A stretch of 64,000 bases of DNA. Source: JABAAI01 sp965261955 (GTDB taxonomy: Bacteria; Spirochaetota; Leptospiria; Leptospirales; Leptonemataceae). Made by a program: the position numbers and the translations under genes. The stretch covers positions 186,001-250,000 of the forward strand of contig CBDHEM010000071.1 of the NCBI GenBank assembly GCA_965261955.1, written 5' to 3'. This document shows positions 8,967 through 18,215 of the stretch, in pieces (the stretch's first letter is position 1; each line of letters opens with the position of its first letter). Under the pieces are notes generated by a model. The model worked only from the letters and a program-made list of their open reading frames with translations, searched no databases and was not told the DNA's origin.

Positions 8967-11672
8967 CTAGTTCGTAGGAGTAGGTCGGCGAAAAAGAAAG
9001 CGACTAGGCTTTTTTCCTATACCTGCAATATTAAAGTGTATTAAATTGAGACCAAAGAAAAATCTTTGATCATAATAAACAATACTTTCTACACCACTAG
9101 TTTCCGGTATATACCGTTGTTCTAGCTCATAGCCAAAGCGAAACTCCCAATCTCCTAAATCAAGTATTAAAGCTGTATGATAGTAAACCAAATTAAAAAT
9201 ACTATCCTTACGTCTTTGATGACCCCTAAGGCCTGTACTATTGACAATATCATCAAAAAAATGAACTCGGTTGGAGTTACCTTCACTATCCCGAGATGAA
9301 CGACTATATCGCCCTGGGTCACTAGCACGAGATTCAACAACTGTTTGTAGATAAACCCAGTTTGTTACTTGCATATCTAATTTTAATATATAACGAAAAT
9401 GATCCAGAAAAGAATCTGCATAAAAATGATACCATTGAAGACCCACCTCTAAATAGCGCAAACGGCGGAAAAAAAACGTATCAAAACCACCCATATCAAA
9501 AGTTAAACCAAATATATTGGAGTGGCTCTTTTGCCGAATTGTGTCATATACATAATCGTTTGTCAAATGTGTACTTAAGAAGTGCACTTTATTACGGCTC
9601 AACAGATTCTCTCTACTCTCTCGCAAAAGATTTGTCCAGTCTAGAAAAATATCTGTGCGAAATACTGGATAATCCCAACGATCTTTTTCTGGTACATCTA
9701 TTGGAAATTTTCGGAAGTCATAAACCGTATTCCCATGAAAAGACATATTTGGGAAGGCAAACCAACTTAATTCAAATTCTACTTCGTTTACCTTTTGATT
9801 ATTCACGAAACCACTTCTATCAATTTGTGGAATATCTGGACGTTGCACATTAAAGGACTTTTTATGACGATGAGCTAGATCTATAAAGAGTTCTTCTTCT
9901 CCAAACATCCACGTATTTTGTGTAAAAAGATAGTCATAATTATTACGCTGCCCTTCATGCTCCAAAGAAACCCTTTGGGCATCGTTCTTCACGTTACTAT
10001 CTACAACATTTCTACGTGCCCCATAACCCCATTTTGTATCCCAAGAAAACCAAGCCAGAAGTGGTAAAGTCAGTTCTAAGTCTGTTTTATAATCACTTTG
10101 ATTGTGATTATAAAACGCAACACCTTCACTATACTCTTTTACAGATATAAAACTTAGTTTATGATTCCAGTAGATGGGAGACTCTATACTAGGCAGTGTA
10201 GCCAAAGTGAATTGCTTATTTAACTCTAATGAAGGTAAAGTACTTTGTGAGAGCTCATAGGAAGAGTCTTGGAAGTTTTGACGAACACGCCAAACCTCTT
10301 TATTTTCTAACTGAATACGTAAGTGAAAACTATCCCATTCTTCTTCATAAACAAGGCTTGATTTTAAATCGGGACGCTGTATACCATCTCCAAGACGAAG
10401 ATCCTTGTTTAAAGCAGATATGGTGTCTTCTGGCTGGAAACGACGACCAAATTCATACTCATAAAGATAGTGATTGTAATTTTCATATTTGACGTGAATA
10501 TTTCTGATGTTATTTCTATTTAGATCACTATTTTTACTATTGAGTAAAATATTGTTTTTATGCCAATGGAAAGCCTCCCTACCTTGACTACAAACGCGTG
10601 GAATTCCTAATTCCACTCCTCCCTCACAACGTTCCACTTCATTAGTGACTTTACCATCTTTTATGTTATAACGCTGGAAGCGAGCATAACCTATGTCAAA
10701 AAAATAATCGAGCTCGTTTGTTTTTTTAGTAAACTGTACACCAAGTTGGGTACCTGTAACACGATAGTGATCAAAAAAAATAGAGTAAGAGCTAGGCAGT
10801 AAAAATAGATTAGATTCAGGTGCCTCAAATTCATAACTATTTTGTATAAACGCCCCTGTCCTAGCTCCATAGCCTACTTGAGTCAGCAAACCGCTCCCCC
10901 AAGGAGAGAGTGACAAAAACGGCAAAGGTAAAAGTGGTACCCCACCAACGTAAAACCAAACTCCCAAAGCAAAAAAACCACCATCTTTATGAAAGCCTAA
11001 GCGATAGGCAGTGAAATGGTAATGAGGGGGATGCCTAGCGTTACTTGTGAAACGTGCATGGCTTACAGATAGACGCTGTTGTGCCAAAAGGCGTACGTCT
11101 TTTCCAATAAAATGGATGGGATTTTTATATCCAGAAGCGTTATATAAAATGCCTTGTCCAAGTCTACGGTTATAGATAATACGCTCGGCTTTAATTTCTG
11201 AACTATCCTTAGCCTTATAAATTAAATTCCCTTCCCCATAGATCTCTTGACTATCTGTATCAATGATAATTGTGTCTGCAAAAAAATGGCCTTCACCCAA
11301 ACGAACCTTTACACGCCCTCTTAATCTGAGAATGTTTGTACCTGTTTTTTCTCCACGTACGACCTCCCCCTCGTCAGCATTCTCAATATCAATAGGGGGT
11401 AATTTCGCATTATTTATATTTTGCTTGTGAATATCACTATAATCTAAATTAGGAGTTGGTTCTAAATTTTGGCTAAAAAGAGTTTGACCAAACGGAAAAA
11501 GTCCAAAGAGATAGATGGTCAGTAAAATAAAAAGTAAGTGGGAACTATATGTACACAAATCAGACAAGGGGTCTGACATGAAAATCCCATACTTTTTATT
11601 AAATGGCATTTGATAAAGAAATACAAGGAAATTTCTTCCGAAATATACTGGACACAAAGACCTGTGAGCCAT
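8967..11672 (-). CDS. lptD: LptD-like LPS-assembly outer-membrane protein
   Basis: Up to 901 residues. After a signal-like segment (LLFILLTIYLFGLFPFG) comes an OstA/LptA-type beta-jellyroll region (LRLRGRVKVRLGEGHFFAD, IIYNRRLGQGIL) and then a long region rich in alternating aromatic residues, as in a beta-barrel. LptD inserts LPS in the outer leaflet. The N-terminus is unclear: the first ATG at 11672 has AAGG upstream, while ATG at 11579 places the signal peptide closer to the start. The C-terminus (RRPTPTN) lacks the usual terminal aromatic residue of barrel proteins. It heads the envelope cluster. Confidence 0.82.
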   Translation of the reverse strand: MAHRSLCPVYFGRNFLVFLYQMPFNKKYGIFMSDPLSDLCTYSSHLLFILLTIYLFGLFPFGQTLFSQNLEPTPNLDYSDIHKQNINNAKLPPIDIENADEGEVVRGEKTGTNILRLRGRVKVRLGEGHFFADTIIIDTDSQEIYGEGNLIYKAKDSSEIKAERIIYNRRLGQGILYNASGYKNPIHFIGKDVRLLAQQRLSVSHARFTSNARHPPHYHFTAYRLGFHKDGGFFALGVWFYVGGVPLLPLPFLSLSPWGSGLLTQVGYGARTGAFIQNSYEFEAPESNLFLLPSSYSIFFDHYRVTGTQLGVQFTKKTNELDYFFDIGYARFQRYNIKDGKVTNEVERCEGGVELGIPRVCSQGREAFHWHKNNILLNSKNSDLNRNNIRNIHVKYENYNHYLYEYEFGRRFQPEDTISALNKDLRLGDGIQRPDLKSSLVYEEEWDSFHLRIQLENKEVWRVRQNFQDSSYELSQSTLPSLELNKQFTLATLPSIESPIYWNHKLSFISVKEYSEGVAFYNHNQSDYKTDLELTLPLLAWFSWDTKWGYGARRNVVDSNVKNDAQRVSLEHEGQRNNYDYLFTQNTWMFGEEELFIDLAHRHKKSFNVQRPDIPQIDRSGFVNNQKVNEVEFELSWFAFPNMSFHGNTVYDFRKFPIDVPEKDRWDYPVFRTDIFLDWTNLLRESRENLLSRNKVHFLSTHLTNDYVYDTIRQKSHSNIFGLTFDMGGFDTFFFRRLRYLEVGLQWYHFYADSFLDHFRYILKLDMQVTNWVYLQTVVESRASDPGRYSRSSRDSEGNSNRVHFFDDIVNSTGLRGHQRRKDSIFNLVYYHTALILDLGDWEFRFGYELEQRYIPETSGVESIVYYDQRFFFGLNLIHFNIAGIGKKPSRFLFRRPTPTN

Positions 11673-11689
11673 ACTTGTAAACCTTAATC

Positions 11690-11720
11690 AGCCTTGTGGG
11701 ACTGTTGCAAGCCCCTTGAG
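11690..11720. repeat. Possible R1 end fragment
   Basis: The sequence GGGACTGTTGCAAGCCCC between the divergent lptD-like and yceI-like genes matches one R1 end; no interior or second end is recognisable. It lies just upstream of the ribosome binding site of the next gene. Confidence 0.4.
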
Positions 11721-11737
11721 CTAGAGGGAGAACAATC

Positions 11738-12412
11738 ATGAAAACAATGCAATTTGTATCTATGACTCAAACAGCAATCACAAATTTAGGGCAAACATCA
11801 CCGTATTTGACCAAAAAGATTATCTACTATCTTTCGCTCCTTTTCTGTTTTGCATATACTACGCAAGTTATGGAAGCAAAAGGGAGAGAATATATCGTTG
11901 ATACCAAGAAAAGTGAAATTACTTGGGAAGGGAAAAAGGTAACTGGTACCCACAATGGATTAGTCAATATTCAAGATGCAAAAATAATCAAAAAAGGTAA
12001 GACGTTTTCTGGTACAATAATCATCGACATGACTTCTATCACGTGCCTAGATATAAAAGATCCTGATTATAATAGAAAATTAGTCTCTCATCTGAAATCA
12101 GTGGATTTTTTTAATACAGAAAAACACAGAACGGCTGTTTTACAAATTATCAGTACCAAAAAGAAAAAAAACGATTATTATATTGTCAAAGCTAAGATTA
12201 CAATCAAAGGCATCTCTCGAAAAATAGATTTTACGGCAAAAATACAGAACTTTCATAAGAAAAAAGTTATAGTAGCGAAGGGTAAACTTAAAATTGATCG
12301 GACTAAATTTGGTATCAGATATAAATCGGGAAAATTCTTTAAATCTCTTGGGGATAAACTTATTTATGATGATTTTATCCTAACCTTTCAAGTTTCTGCT
12401 GTAATAAGATAG
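11738..12412 (+). CDS. YceI-family periplasmic lipid-binding protein
   Basis: 224 residues with a long N-terminal leader holding a hydrophobic stretch (IIYYLSLLFCFAYTTQVM) and then a YceI lipocalin-like domain: a start YIVDTKKSEITWEGKK, TGTHNG, and the late motif LKIDRTKFGIRYKSGKF. YceI proteins bind isoprenoid or other lipids in the periplasm, and none is catalytic. The ATG at 11738 is chosen because GAGGGAG lies about 10 bases upstream, although the n-region is unusually long (about 30 residues). It is divergent from the lptD-like gene. Confidence 0.85.
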   Translation: MKTMQFVSMTQTAITNLGQTSPYLTKKIIYYLSLLFCFAYTTQVMEAKGREYIVDTKKSEITWEGKKVTGTHNGLVNIQDAKIIKKGKTFSGTIIIDMTSITCLDIKDPDYNRKLVSHLKSVDFFNTEKHRTAVLQIISTKKKKNDYYIVKAKITIKGISRKIDFTAKIQNFHKKKVIVAKGKLKIDRTKFGIRYKSGKFFKSLGDKLIYDDFILTFQVSAVIR

Positions 12413-12932
12413 TGAATCAATAATGGTTTCCTTCCGTAAAAAGACCGAGGAGGGAATATTTATTAGTCAAATCATTTTTGTAACCACCACGTCTATATAG
12501 ATCATACCTACTCATTTTGCACATGGTTTTCATTTTTCCTCTTTTAATGAAGGTCGTCTCTTTCCTTTTCTAAGCAAAAAACGCAAGAAACTTGCTCTAG
12601 TTCAAAAATAGCGTTGTTGCACAAATCCTCCCCAAAATATGATTACCCCAAAGGGAGTCGTTATTTTATAAAACAGAAGGAGTTTGTGTTATATTCAATA
12701 TCTTGCATTGTATAAAAGATTCTGTGACTTGACTTTCGATTGTACGTAAAGAGAGGTCGCCACTAAATATGGTTTTGAAACGATACATAGACGGATCAGC
12801 TAAGGTGTAATCATCACAATTTGATCTGGCATTCTGCCAATAAAGTATATAAAAATAAGGATATAAATATCTCGGATCAAGTTATGATAAGTATACCCAC
12901 CTAAAATACCTTAAATCAACGTTTTACGGCAT
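12413..12932. other. Non-coding region with transposase remnant and R1 part
   Basis: About 520 bases without an intact gene. The right two thirds hold a decayed transposase C-terminus (minus strand, near 12666-12850) and the left half of a partial R1 element begins at 12901. Nothing is recognised in 12413-12660. Confidence 0.5.
12666..12850 (-). pseudogene. DDE transposase C-terminal remnant
   Basis: Read on the minus strand this gives YWQNARSNCDDYTLADPSM followed by YRFKTIFSGDLSLRTIESQ and a tail VTESFIQCKILN up to a stop at 12666. The MYRFKTIF and ESQVTE-like segments resemble the C-terminus of IS4/IS5-superfamily transposases as I know them. No upstream catalytic domain survives: a stop codon and then the R1 fragment follow. 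Identity is from memory of family patterns, not from a search. Confidence 0.45.
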
Positions 12933-12970
12933 TTACAATCCCTCTTTTCTTACTTTTTGTAACAGTCCCA
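12901..12970 (+). repeat. R1 interspersed element, copy 2 (partial), overlapping PBP gene 3' end
   Basis: Core TAAAATACCTTAAATCAACG followed by TTTTACGGCATT and the right end CTTACTTTTTGTAACAGTCC. The left half is missing. The right end is also the last coding segment of the minus-strand penicillin-binding protein, including its stop codon. Confidence 0.85.
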
Positions 12971-15689
12971 TGGGATAATTCTGACGTAAAAATTCTTTTT
13001 GATATGGCTTGGAACATGAAGATGTGTAGAGCCTACCTGTTGTAGGACAAGTTTTTACAGACTTTGCATTAGGAGTGAATTGAAATGTTGCACCATCCTT
13101 TTTTTGCTTTGCAATAGCTTTTTTCATAATACGTCCCCAAAGAGGCCCCGCCAAACGCGAACCCGTACCTTTTGGCATAGAATAAGCGGAGTTGTCAAAA
13201 CCTACCCAAACGGCTGCACTAATCTCAGGCGTTAATCCCACAAACCAAGCGTCACGGTAGGCATTACTCGTACCTGTCTTGCCCACAAATAAAGGCTTAC
13301 TTTTTGTCCCATTCTTTATCTGAACTCCACTACGTGAAGAACTAGCTGAACTTCGCATAAGGTCCACTATAATCTGTGCCGTATCTCCTGACAAGACACG
13401 CCGCTTCATTGGAAGGCCTCTCCCAAGCCTATTATGATAGCTTTCGTTGATCTTCTCTTCCTCTGGCTTGATTTCGCGATTTTTTTCTCTACTCACTTCA
13501 TAGAGCATATCTCCATTCATATTTTTTATGGAAAGAATCAGGTGAGGCCTTTGAATCTGTCCGTTATTTCCAAGAGCACTATACGCAAGCGCCATTTCAA
13601 GTGGACTCATTTCTAAAGAACCAATCGCTATGGTATAATCGGAGCGAAAACGCTTTATCAATTCTTCTGGATGAGGGAAAAAAAAGAGTCTAAAACCTTC
13701 TCGCAATTTCTTCATACCGAGTAAACGCCCAAGCTGTATAGCTGGTAGATTTTTAGAATGGCCAATCGCTCTACGAACGGGTATTGTTCCTTCATAGACA
13801 CCACCATAATTTACAGGATCCCAATAGTCTTTTTCCCAATGGTTTTGACTAACAATGGAACGAGTTCCCATGCCTATGCCCATATGGTTGGCAACAAAAA
13901 TAGGACGATCATCTAGAAGACTAGCCGCATGAATTATATTGTTTTCAATTGCTAGTGCATAGATGATCGGTTTTATCGTGCTACCCGTTTGACGACGCAT
14001 TTGAATAGCACGGTTAAACTGGTTTTTCACACCAAAGTGACTACCACCTTGCAAAAAAAGAATATTACCTGTTTTATTTTCAATGCCAATACAAGCTACT
14101 TGTAACTTCTTTTTACTTTGAGGGAAGAAATATCCACTAAAGGGTAAGATAGCTAATGCCATATCATCAATTTCTTTTTTTAGTTTTTCTTGCTTTGTTT
14201 CTTGATCAAATTTCCCTTCTCTTTTTTGCCAAATAGAGGGAGCAAAAAGAGGTGCATTACTTGCAATAAAATCTTTTGTTTCTTGTGTAGCTTTTTTTTG
14301 TAAACTGAGATCTAGACTGATTTCGATAGTCAATCCAGAATTGTACATATATTTGGAACCAAGTTTATCAACAATTTCTTGGCGTATATACTCTGTTACA
14401 TAAGGTGCATAATCAATTCTATCATTATAGGCATTCGCTAGAGGGCTACGATTTATAGAATGAAAAGTAATCTCTTTTTCTTGTGCATAAAAATTGGGCA
14501 CTGGGAAATTTTCTTTTTGCATTCTTTTCACGAGATAATCCATTTTTTTTTGGATGATTTTGGGGTGCCGTAAAGGGGAATAGTGTTCAGGTGCGGGAGG
14601 CATAGAAGCTAATAAAAGGAATTGGACAAAATTTAATTCAGAAATTTTTTTCCCAAAATAAAAAGAAGCTGCATTTTCAACACCATAATTACCATGCCCT
14701 AAATAAATAAGATTGAGATAAGTCGTTAGAATTTTTTCTTTACTTAACTCCTTTTCTAATCTATAAGCCAAAGTAGCTTCCTGAAGTTTACGCCAAATTT
14801 TTTTTTCTCGATTAGCAAGAAGTAAACGGGCAAGCTGTTGCGTGATCGTAGAACCACCTTCTTTGTAGCAAAAGGAAATTATATTAGAAACAAAGGCTCG
14901 AAAAACAGAAGGCCAATATATACCATGGTGCCCATAAAAGTTATTATCTTCCGCAAAGATAATAATCTCTTTCATCATTTGTGGAACATCCTGTTCCTCT
15001 AATTTTCCTATCTTATTCGAAAAAAGTTCGGCAACTAGATTACCTTTTTTGTCTATAATACGATTTGGTAACTGATTAGTCACTCGCCTTAGGTACCAAT
15101 TCACATCATTTTCCAAATAGAGTGCTGGAATTAAACGAAGAGACGCAACTAATAAAAAGAAAGAAGCTACGATTCCTAAAAAAGATACTGAAAAGATGAT
15201 TAGGAACTTTTTTAGTGAAAAAAAAGAAAAAATTCTCTTTCCCTCTTTGCTTATAAATTCGCCAAAGTCATTAGTGAAAAATTTTCGGATTTTTTTTTGG
15301 ACAAACTGTCCTAGAGAATGTGCTGACGTAATATTCCCCTCATTCCAATGCTCCTTTTGAAAACCAACAATGCTTCTTTTTTCTAAAATATTTTTATCTG
15401 GGAGAGGAATAGTCTGGCTTTCACCCGTTTCTTCATAAAAGGGTATGATGGAATAATTGCCTTGCTTTACCCTAGTAAGATGACTTAGAATAATCTCATT
15501 CCAAGTGTGACAAAAAGGGCAGCATGCCCTTCTATAAGGCGAAGACGAAGACGAAAATTTTTCTTTTTTGGGAAGGCTAGCATAAAAGCTATTATGACAC
15601 TGCTTACAAGTATGCAATATTTTGCGTTCTCCTTTATCTGAAAAAGAAGTTGTCTCCGCTTTATTGGTTTGCGACTGATGTAAAGCCAT
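12933..15689 (-). CDS. Class A penicillin-binding protein with N-terminal zinc ribbon
   Basis: 918 residues. The N-terminus has paired cysteines (C28xxC31 and C57xxC60), a probable cytoplasmic zinc ribbon. A membrane helix follows (FLIIFSVSFLGIVASFFLLV), then a GT51 transglycosylase (IIFAEDNNFYGHHG, GGSTITQQLARLLL) and a transpeptidase with SxxK in RRQTGSTIKPIIYAL, SKN in IGHSKNLPA, and KTGT in FVGKTGTSNAYRDAW. It polymerises and cross-links peptidoglycan. The last dozen residues (MGLLQKVRKEGL) and the stop come from an R1 repeat. No partner gene lies next to it. It corresponds to the PBP1A group, but paralogue naming is uncertain. Confidence 0.93.
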   Translation of the reverse strand: MALHQSQTNKAETTSFSDKGERKILHTCKQCHNSFYASLPKKEKFSSSSSPYRRACCPFCHTWNEIILSHLTRVKQGNYSIIPFYEETGESQTIPLPDKNILEKRSIVGFQKEHWNEGNITSAHSLGQFVQKKIRKFFTNDFGEFISKEGKRIFSFFSLKKFLIIFSVSFLGIVASFFLLVASLRLIPALYLENDVNWYLRRVTNQLPNRIIDKKGNLVAELFSNKIGKLEEQDVPQMMKEIIIFAEDNNFYGHHGIYWPSVFRAFVSNIISFCYKEGGSTITQQLARLLLANREKKIWRKLQEATLAYRLEKELSKEKILTTYLNLIYLGHGNYGVENAASFYFGKKISELNFVQFLLLASMPPAPEHYSPLRHPKIIQKKMDYLVKRMQKENFPVPNFYAQEKEITFHSINRSPLANAYNDRIDYAPYVTEYIRQEIVDKLGSKYMYNSGLTIEISLDLSLQKKATQETKDFIASNAPLFAPSIWQKREGKFDQETKQEKLKKEIDDMALAILPFSGYFFPQSKKKLQVACIGIENKTGNILFLQGGSHFGVKNQFNRAIQMRRQTGSTIKPIIYALAIENNIIHAASLLDDRPIFVANHMGIGMGTRSIVSQNHWEKDYWDPVNYGGVYEGTIPVRRAIGHSKNLPAIQLGRLLGMKKLREGFRLFFFPHPEELIKRFRSDYTIAIGSLEMSPLEMALAYSALGNNGQIQRPHLILSIKNMNGDMLYEVSREKNREIKPEEEKINESYHNRLGRGLPMKRRVLSGDTAQIIVDLMRSSASSSRSGVQIKNGTKSKPLFVGKTGTSNAYRDAWFVGLTPEISAAVWVGFDNSAYSMPKGTGSRLAGPLWGRIMKKAIAKQKKDGATFQFTPNAKSVKTCPTTGRLYTSSCSKPYQKEFLRQNYPMGLLQKVRKEGL

Positions 15690-15877
15690 AGTACAACAAT
15701 AATTACAAGGGAGAGCAGAATGATTGCTCGCCCTCGAATACTGTTAGTAATATCGGTCTTGAAAGGCTTCGGAAGCTTCCTTTATTATAACTTGGTTTAT
15801 GTGCCTACAAAAGCAAAAAAGAGTAAAAAAGCATCTCTCGAAAGATGAATAAAAAATGCAAAAGCTAGGAGTGTAAT

Positions 15878-16135
15878 CTAGTCACCCTGTTTTTTAGCTT
15901 CTGTATCCGATTCAGATACAACAGATTGTAACTCCGTTTCCGCTTCCACAATGGCTTCTCGCAAAGCAGGATACAGGTCAGGTCGCAAAGCAATTCCCTT
16001 TTGCGTAGGCTTATAGTTTCCCTCTTTATCAGTATACCAAATACGAATATTTAAGAAATTTTGCCCTCGATATTCAGAGACCTCCACCCGAACGATCTCA
16101 CCATTTCCTTTGTCGATGTCTTTTTGAAATGCCAT
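15878..16135 (-). CDS. PC4/YdbC-like transcriptional coactivator p15 family protein
   Basis: 85 residues matching the bacterial PC4-like fold: a strand with EIVRVEVSEYRGQNFLNIRI, then WYTDKEGNYKPTQKGIALR and a helix PALREAIVEAE. Members bind single-stranded DNA or RNA through this sheet and act as dimers. The gene is divergent from rpmB with about 100 bases between starts. The acidic C-terminal tail (SDTEAKKQGD) is not conserved. The function in this organism is unknown. Confidence 0.8.
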   Translation of the reverse strand: MAFQKDIDKGNGEIVRVEVSEYRGQNFLNIRIWYTDKEGNYKPTQKGIALRPDLYPALREAIVEAETELQSVVSESDTEAKKQGD

Positions 16136-16233
16136 ATAAAAATAGAAAAGTACAGCCTGGCCATACTCTAATATTATATCTAAAATGGCAATATATTCTT
16201 GACAAAGTTAGCTACACAAAAGGTCAATCCAAT

Positions 16234-16485
16234 ATGTCTAGAACTTGCCAAATTTCGGGTAAGCACACTGTCGCAGGGAACACGGTTTCTCATTCCCACA
16301 TAAAAACAAAGCGTAAATTTAAAATCAACTTGGTTGTTAAAAAAGTATACCTTGCCCATGAAAATCGTTGGGTTCGTCTTAGGCTTTCGGCTCGCATGCT
16401 ACGAAGCTTAAATAAGCGTGGAGTGGTCAGTTTAATGAGAAAGTACAAACAAGACTTACGCATCCTTAAAAAAAATCTTAAATAG
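16234..16485 (+). CDS. rpmB: 50S ribosomal protein L28
   Basis: 83 residues: MSRTCQISGKHTVAGNTVSH, then KTKRKFKINLVVKKVYL and a basic C-terminus. This is the normal L28 pattern with SGK and the NxVSHS/H motif. The start at 16234 is preceded by AAAGG about 10 bases upstream. An extended in-frame reading to 16129 has no family support and overlaps the divergent gene start, so it is excluded. A T-rich stretch follows the stop and may terminate transcription. Confidence 0.95.
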   Translation: MSRTCQISGKHTVAGNTVSHSHIKTKRKFKINLVVKKVYLAHENRWVRLRLSARMLRSLNKRGVVSLMRKYKQDLRILKKNLK

Positions 16486-16571
16486 TTTTTTGTTCTGTTC
16501 TATATTTTTTCGTTTCTGAAACTATATACTCGTAATCTTGCGTCACTCGCCTTTCTCTAATTAGTATTTCC

Positions 16572-17225
16572 GTGGTTTTTGTGAAGCAAATCTATCGAAT
16601 TTTAAAAAAAGAATTTCCGAATCTCCAACCTCCCCTCCACTACAATGCTCCACATGAGCTGGCTATTGCCGTCATTTTAAGTGCACAGTGTACAGATGAA
16701 CAAGTCAATCGTGTCACTCCAAAACTCTTCTCTCGTTTCAGAACACCACTTTCCCTTGCGAATGCACCCCTTCTCGAAATTGAGAAAGTTATTTATTCTA
16801 CTGGCTTTTATAAAAATAAAACAAAAAATATTCGGGGATTTTGCAAAATCTTATTAGAAGATCATAATGGGAAAATACCCCAAGATATCTCATCCCTAGT
16901 CCGTATGCCCGGAGTAGGACGCAAAACAGCAAATGTTATTTTGCAGGTTCTTTATAATATTCCTTCCGGTATAGTTGTAGATACCCATGTCCTACGTACT
17001 TCCCGTCTACTAGGCTTAACAAAATACAAAGATGCACATAAAGTGGAACAAGATCTTATAAAAAAATTACCCCAATCCTTTTGGATAGATTGGTCTTTAC
17101 TTATGATTTTCCATGGTAGGAAATACTGCAAGGCACGTAAGCCAAATTGTGAAGACTGTCCCTTAGAATCACTTTGTCCTTCTTCAGAAAAAAAATATCA
17201 TCGGGTTAAAAATAAAAAAGTGTAG
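16572..17225 (+). CDS. nth: Endonuclease III
   Basis: A 217-residue base-excision DNA glycosylase/AP lyase for oxidised pyrimidines. The helix-hairpin-helix MPGVGRKTANV contains catalytic K118, and D137 lies in VVDTHVLRTSRLLGL. The [4Fe-4S] cluster motif is CKARKPNCEDCPLESLC (C-x6-C-x2-C-x5-C). The start is a GTG at 16572; a second GTG lies three codons later. It leads a small plus-strand run with a membrane protein gene and tsaE. Confidence 0.96.
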   Translation: MVFVKQIYRILKKEFPNLQPPLHYNAPHELAIAVILSAQCTDEQVNRVTPKLFSRFRTPLSLANAPLLEIEKVIYSTGFYKNKTKNIRGFCKILLEDHNGKIPQDISSLVRMPGVGRKTANVILQVLYNIPSGIVVDTHVLRTSRLLGLTKYKDAHKVEQDLIKKLPQSFWIDWSLLMIFHGRKYCKARKPNCEDCPLESLCPSSEKKYHRVKNKKV

Positions 17226-17307
17226 CAGATAGAAACAACTAAAAAATACTCACATCTATTTCTATTCTCTCTTATTTCTATCCCCTCTTCTTTCTATAGG
17301 TTTTACT

Positions 17308-17676
17308 ATGCTTCCTATATTAAAACGTATTTTATTTCTTTTTCTTTTTTGTCTATATGGCTTTATCTTTTATAATTTATTCTATTACGGAATAAATTAT
17401 TTTTCTCCTAAATCATTACAAACTCCAGATCAAATCGATGTAAATTATATTTTCAATTGGATTATTTTATTTTCGGTCACTGTGTTTTTATCGTACATAG
17501 GAAGCTCTTCTCTAATTAAAAATCATTCATCACCTCCCATAAAAAAAAGAAAAACAAAAATCAAAGAGCCTGTTAAAAAAACTAAAACTGATACAAAAAA
17601 AAGAAACGAGAGCCTATTACCGCCAAGAGTAATCAAAACAACAGAAAAAAGAAACGAAGATACAAACGCTGTGTAA
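17308..17676 (+). CDS. Small membrane protein of unknown function
   Basis: 122 residues with two predicted membrane helices (residues about 6-28 and 48-68) and a highly basic C-terminal tail (PIKKRKTKIKEPVKKTKTD). I do not recognise a family. It lies between nth and tsaE, and its stop codon overlaps the tsaE start by one base (TAATG), so translation is probably coupled. The basic tail would face the cytoplasm. Confidence 0.65.
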   Translation: MLPILKRILFLFLFCLYGFIFYNLFYYGINYFSPKSLQTPDQIDVNYIFNWIILFSVTVFLSYIGSSSLIKNHSSPPIKKRKTKIKEPVKKTKTDTKKRNESLLPPRVIKTTEKRNEDTNAV

Positions 17677-18215
17677 TGTCTTTTTTAGAAGAAACATTTA
17701 TCTATTATCTTAATGGAATAGCTAGCCTAACAGAAAAGATTTATCAAAAATATCTTTCTCAACATACTTGCGCCTTTATTTTTCTAGAAGGGGAATTAGG
17801 AGCTGGTAAAACAACCTTTGTTCGTGCTTTGGGCAAAACACTTCACATAAAAGAAAACATAAATAGCCCTAGTTTTAACTTATTGAATGTATACAAATCT
17901 GAAGATAGAGTATATAGGGACAACAGAAAAAATGGGGGTCTCATACTATATCACTATGATTTGTACCGCATGAAAAACATTGAAGAACTAGAACAACTTG
18001 ATTTTATAGAACGCTGGACTTCTCTTCCTAAAAAAGATACACAGCTCTTTCATTTGATCGAATGGCCACAAATTGCTTTAGACTTTTTTCCCAAAGATAT
18101 TCCTAGTTATCATTTATTATTCTCTTATTTATTAAAGTCAGATGGCTCTTATTACGAAGAAAAACGAGAAGTGAAGCTGTATAAAGACGCCATATCTTCT
18201 GGTAATGGACTCTGA
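17676..18215 (+). CDS. tsaE: tRNA threonylcarbamoyladenosine biosynthesis ATPase TsaE
   Basis: 179 residues with Walker A GELGAGKTT (39-47), the motif SPSFNLLNVY, HYDLYRM and LIEWPQ, all typical of TsaE (YjeE). TsaE assists TsaB-TsaD in making t6A37 in tRNAs that read ANN codons. It is translationally coupled to the membrane protein before it. Its last 64 bases overlap the convergent pseudouridine synthase gene. The C-terminal tail after about residue 150 is longer than in many homologues. Confidence 0.93.
   Translation: MSFLEETFIYYLNGIASLTEKIYQKYLSQHTCAFIFLEGELGAGKTTFVRALGKTLHIKENINSPSFNLLNVYKSEDRVYRDNRKNGGLILYHYDLYRMKNIEELEQLDFIERWTSLPKKDTQLFHLIEWPQIALDFFPKDIPSYHLLFSYLLKSDGSYYEEKREVKLYKDAISSGNGL

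Noticed and set aside
9362..9853. Open plus-strand frame of 163 codons in the lptD-like region
   Set aside because: It lies wholly in antisense to the well-supported LptD-like gene and has no recognisable pattern.
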